Below are positions 52,401-53,474 of a stretch of 53,474 nucleotides of DNA, one piece after another. Under the pieces are notes generated by a model. The model was not told the origin of the DNA. It saw only the letters and a program-made list of their open reading frames with translations, and made no database searches. Position 1 is the first letter of the stretch. The number at the start of each line of letters is the position of its first letter. The position numbers were made by a program, and so were the translations under genes. This DNA comes from Porticoccaceae bacterium UBA4026 (lineage in GTDB: Bacteria > Pseudomonadota > Gammaproteobacteria > Pseudomonadales > Porticoccaceae), in assembly GCA_002382445.1 (NCBI GenBank), contig DGAQ01000004.1:41339-94812 (forward strand), written 5' to 3'.

Positions 52401-53419
52401 ATCTTGCCGATGGGCATATATCGCTGCCGACTGACGCAACGCAGGCTCCTAAGATGAATTTGGTTCGCTTAGACATAGCTGCTGATTTACTTGATGCTAA
52501 AATAGCGAAGCAGCTAATTGATCCCAGGCGTTTTTTAGCGGTTGATCTGTCGGTCGAAAGCTTATTTATTGGTGAGGAACTCTGGGGTTCTCTGGCGTTT
52601 CAGTTGCGGCCTAACGACTTAGGGGCCGCTTTTAAGAAGATTAAAGGTAATTTTCTTGGACTACAACCTGGCATGGTTGACGATCAGAAGTCGGCGGATT
52701 TTTTCTGGGGGTTCGACGGCGTCACCTATACTAGCAGACTTACTGGACCCGTCTCAGTTGGCAATATATATGACGTTTTTAGTGGATTTAAAGTTACCCC
52801 AGTGGCTGATAGTGAGTCGGGGAAATTTGTCTTCGACCTCGCTTGGCAAGATCAGCCGTGGAAAATCAATAGGGAAAACATTACTGGAAACTTTCAGATC
52901 AATCTAAATAATGGGAGCTTTTATAGATCCCCCGGGGGTGCTGGTGCCGCTTTAAAGTTGGTTAGCTTGTTTAACTTTGCGAATTGGTTGAAGAGGCTTC
53001 AATTGGACTTTTCTGACGTGGCGGGTCAAAACTTACCCTATAACAACCTACAGGGCACTATTCATTTTGATCAAGGTAACGCTAGCTTGCTTGATCCATT
53101 AAAAATGAAAATGCCTTCTGGCCGAATGAGTATGGCTGGAACATTTAATTTGCTTGATGAAACAGCAGAGGCTAAATTAGTTGCGACTCTTCCCGTAGCA
53201 ACCAATTTACCTTGGGTGGTCGCACTACTTGGAGGTGTTCCTGCGGCAGCCGGTGTGTATATAACCAGTAAAATTGTTAGCAAGCAGGTGGATCGTTTGT
53301 CGAGTATTAGTTACCAATTAAATGGACCTTGGGATGACATTAATATTTCTGTTGATGAGATATTTGCTAGTGAATTAGAGAGTCAGCCGCTGCCTGAGGC
53401 GGAAGTCAATGAGCAGTAA
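49493..53419 (+). CDS. yhdP: YhdP-family AsmA-like envelope lipid transport protein
   Basis: This 1308-residue protein has one N-terminal membrane helix (about residues 15-35) and a very long periplasmic part made of beta-groove AsmA-like repeats. YhdP proteins form bridges that move phospholipid from the inner to the outer membrane. The C-terminal AsmA-type region has LNNGSFYRSPGGAGAALKLV, LDFSDVAGQNLPYNNLQGTI and MPSGRMSMAGTFNLLDETAEA. Length and position after rng match the E. coli order. It overlaps the next gene by 11 bases. Confidence 0.94.
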   Translation: MVTKVTNTITSIGRWFIWTSVLLIFGTFVLVLVGRQTINAIDGLRPSLVNLLNQSTGMQVNLGELRGEWPRLLPIIEIENLDIMDADQKSAISVHQVRAELDLFQTIRHGNAIWHELVADNLIIRFAEDGSGRWSLKGIPGGDETDLRVLLEPLIYSRLIHLERIQIEFEFFSGKSIKVHGSSVKIENDRDFHRTEMTVYQSNLDAPSYFVIEGQGDPLNLKSFSAEAYLQLRNLSVPQPLVELGKSLMPELLADISQFTTDASGELWFDIHQGGGVDFEGSVSVTEVPLDWLADVPAVRDITTEITGWYTPELDWGVRLQGLDFEWSDTEIEPLDLVFSQRLSAQQQGFDVSISHLNLTLLSDLLKQADVLNNQILQAIDTLSPRGQLSVLTFGQQHSGYYASANFTNIDLSPYKGVPGIKGLTGYLEIKNNEGLFHLNDSDGFEVLFPAVYKDYIRVLDAQGTVYLELDSQNRSLSVYSSVIETEVEAGLANIIFSVEQNRAVKDSNPEVNLIIGGQNIDAKYKDQFLPYKMSQSFSGWLKTSIAKADIKQFGMVYRSGAAPNKEPVRTTQLLIEAENADINFHPRWLGLSDVRATFLIDDTHIEGVVGSATMGGAKIEKINLAYGVHPEGHSKANILFLHGSLKSDVSQAINIIAKSPFDKDIGPLADWKYSGQATTQLALEVPLVQPTGNASKGDYRVDSQLTDASLLITNTSINLTNMVGGIHFSVEKGIYSDDINGQLWGQPFNAHLFRRGDEQKIALSTAVEPASLSQLVDFPWGRVVKGTIPIEGLLTINQRNLVQQDIPTQATQPNKSAVTLYLTSQLKENEIHLPPPLGKTAGNNDDLAVKLHFDSGLTRFEGTLGQNLVTDLRFSQQGLLRGLVSFDRRVSLPAKNEVLIAAHLPTTEIDLWAPVVALFGERSDSKKPIWSPVFDFTFDSLEMASIELKDLSAVVRLSDSATNIEFSSHLADGHISLPTDATQAPKMNLVRLDIAADLLDAKIAKQLIDPRRFLAVDLSVESLFIGEELWGSLAFQLRPNDLGAAFKKIKGNFLGLQPGMVDDQKSADFFWGFDGVTYTSRLTGPVSVGNIYDVFSGFKVTPVADSESGKFVFDLAWQDQPWKINRENITGNFQINLNNGSFYRSPGGAGAALKLVSLFNFANWLKRLQLDFSDVAGQNLPYNNLQGTIHFDQGNASLLDPLKMKMPSGRMSMAGTFNLLDETAEAKLVATLPVATNLPWVVALLGGVPAAAGVYITSKIVSKQVDRLSSISYQLNGPWDDINISVDEIFASELESQPLPEAEVNEQ

Positions 53420-53474
53420 TCAACAATCGTATCGTACAGAAGATACCTTCACTGTGGCCGCAATTCAATTAATG
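53409..53474 (+). CDS. Carbon-nitrogen hydrolase (nitrilase family), 5' fragment
   Basis: The first 22 codons of a gene are cut by the window end. The fragment starts at ATG 53409 inside the yhdP end and reads MSSNQQSYRTEDTFTVAAIQLM. The closing TVAAIQLM is the usual opening strand of nitrilase/omega-amidase proteins (V-A-A-[IV]-Q-[ML]). A gene of this family commonly follows yhdP in gammaproteobacteria. The call rests on so short a piece that position carries most of the weight. Confidence 0.6.
   Translation, partial: MSSNQQSYRTEDTFTVAAIQLM

Noticed and set aside
1..53474. CRISPR arrays, tRNA or rRNA genes, transposases, integrases, attachment sites
   Set aside because: None seen by reading both strands. 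Intergenic regions are short and accounted for by the elements listed.

Overview
This window looks like the chromosome of a marine-type gammaproteobacterium. The support is gene content and order: aceK, lambda-P-like and DnaT-like primosome genes, radA, gatCAB divergent from mreBCD-maf-rng-yhdP-nit, and a cobalamin-uptake operon in place of B12 synthesis. A Cellvibrionales/SAR92-Porticoccaceae-like host is my best guess, but this rests on gene order and moderate base composition, not on a search. I saw no insertion sequence, prophage, CRISPR array, tRNA or rRNA gene.

Layout. 1-7758 (+): the distal part of a type II secretion operon, gspK-L-M-C-D, followed by a GspA/ExeA-like ATPase and a GspB-like protein. 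7755-9524 (-): aceK, whose stop codon shares a CTAG with that of gspB. 9546-11247 (-): a DnaT-like protein with three DnaT repeats, overlapped by a phage-P-like helicase-loader gene. 11437-12804 (+): radA, with a LexA-like box in its promoter. 12808-13092 (-): a small ABM-fold protein. 13158-19816 (+): promoter, cobalamin riboswitch, btuB, a 42-residue ORF, a leaderless BtuF-like protein, cobO, btuC, btuD and btuF, ending in a bidirectional terminator. 19969-21279 (-): amt, with an NtrC-type palindrome just upstream. 21642-23638 (+): an exported SPOR-like protein, free-methionine sulfoxide reductase and an unknown membrane protein. 23631-25749 (-): a hotdog thioesterase and ettA.

25750-27050 (+) holds three consecutive genes for very small hydrophobic proteins. 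Each is followed by its own strong terminator, and at least the first two are paralogues. This is the best candidate for something undescribed. 27048-28277 (-): a saccharopine-dehydrogenase-like oxidoreductase. 28344-37240 (+): GST, an ABC exporter, a YheS-type ABC-F protein, bactofilin with a hypothetical partner, an SDR, azlCD and a long-chain-type acyl-CoA dehydrogenase. 37327-41315 (-): a thioredoxin-fold lipoprotein whose signal peptide is out of frame by one base, a class II aldolase, a PhnA-like protein, a renalase-like flavoprotein, a 51-residue DUF2256 protein and a TauD-type dioxygenase. 41334-44541 (-): gatCAB. 44863-53474 (+): mreB, mreC, mreD, maf, rng, yhdP and the first 22 codons of a nitrilase-family gene cut by the window edge.

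Functional themes are protein export (T2SS), vitamin B12 salvage under riboswitch control, replication restart and repair, nitrogen scavenging (amt), and cell-shape and envelope maintenance (bactofilin, MreBCD, YhdP).
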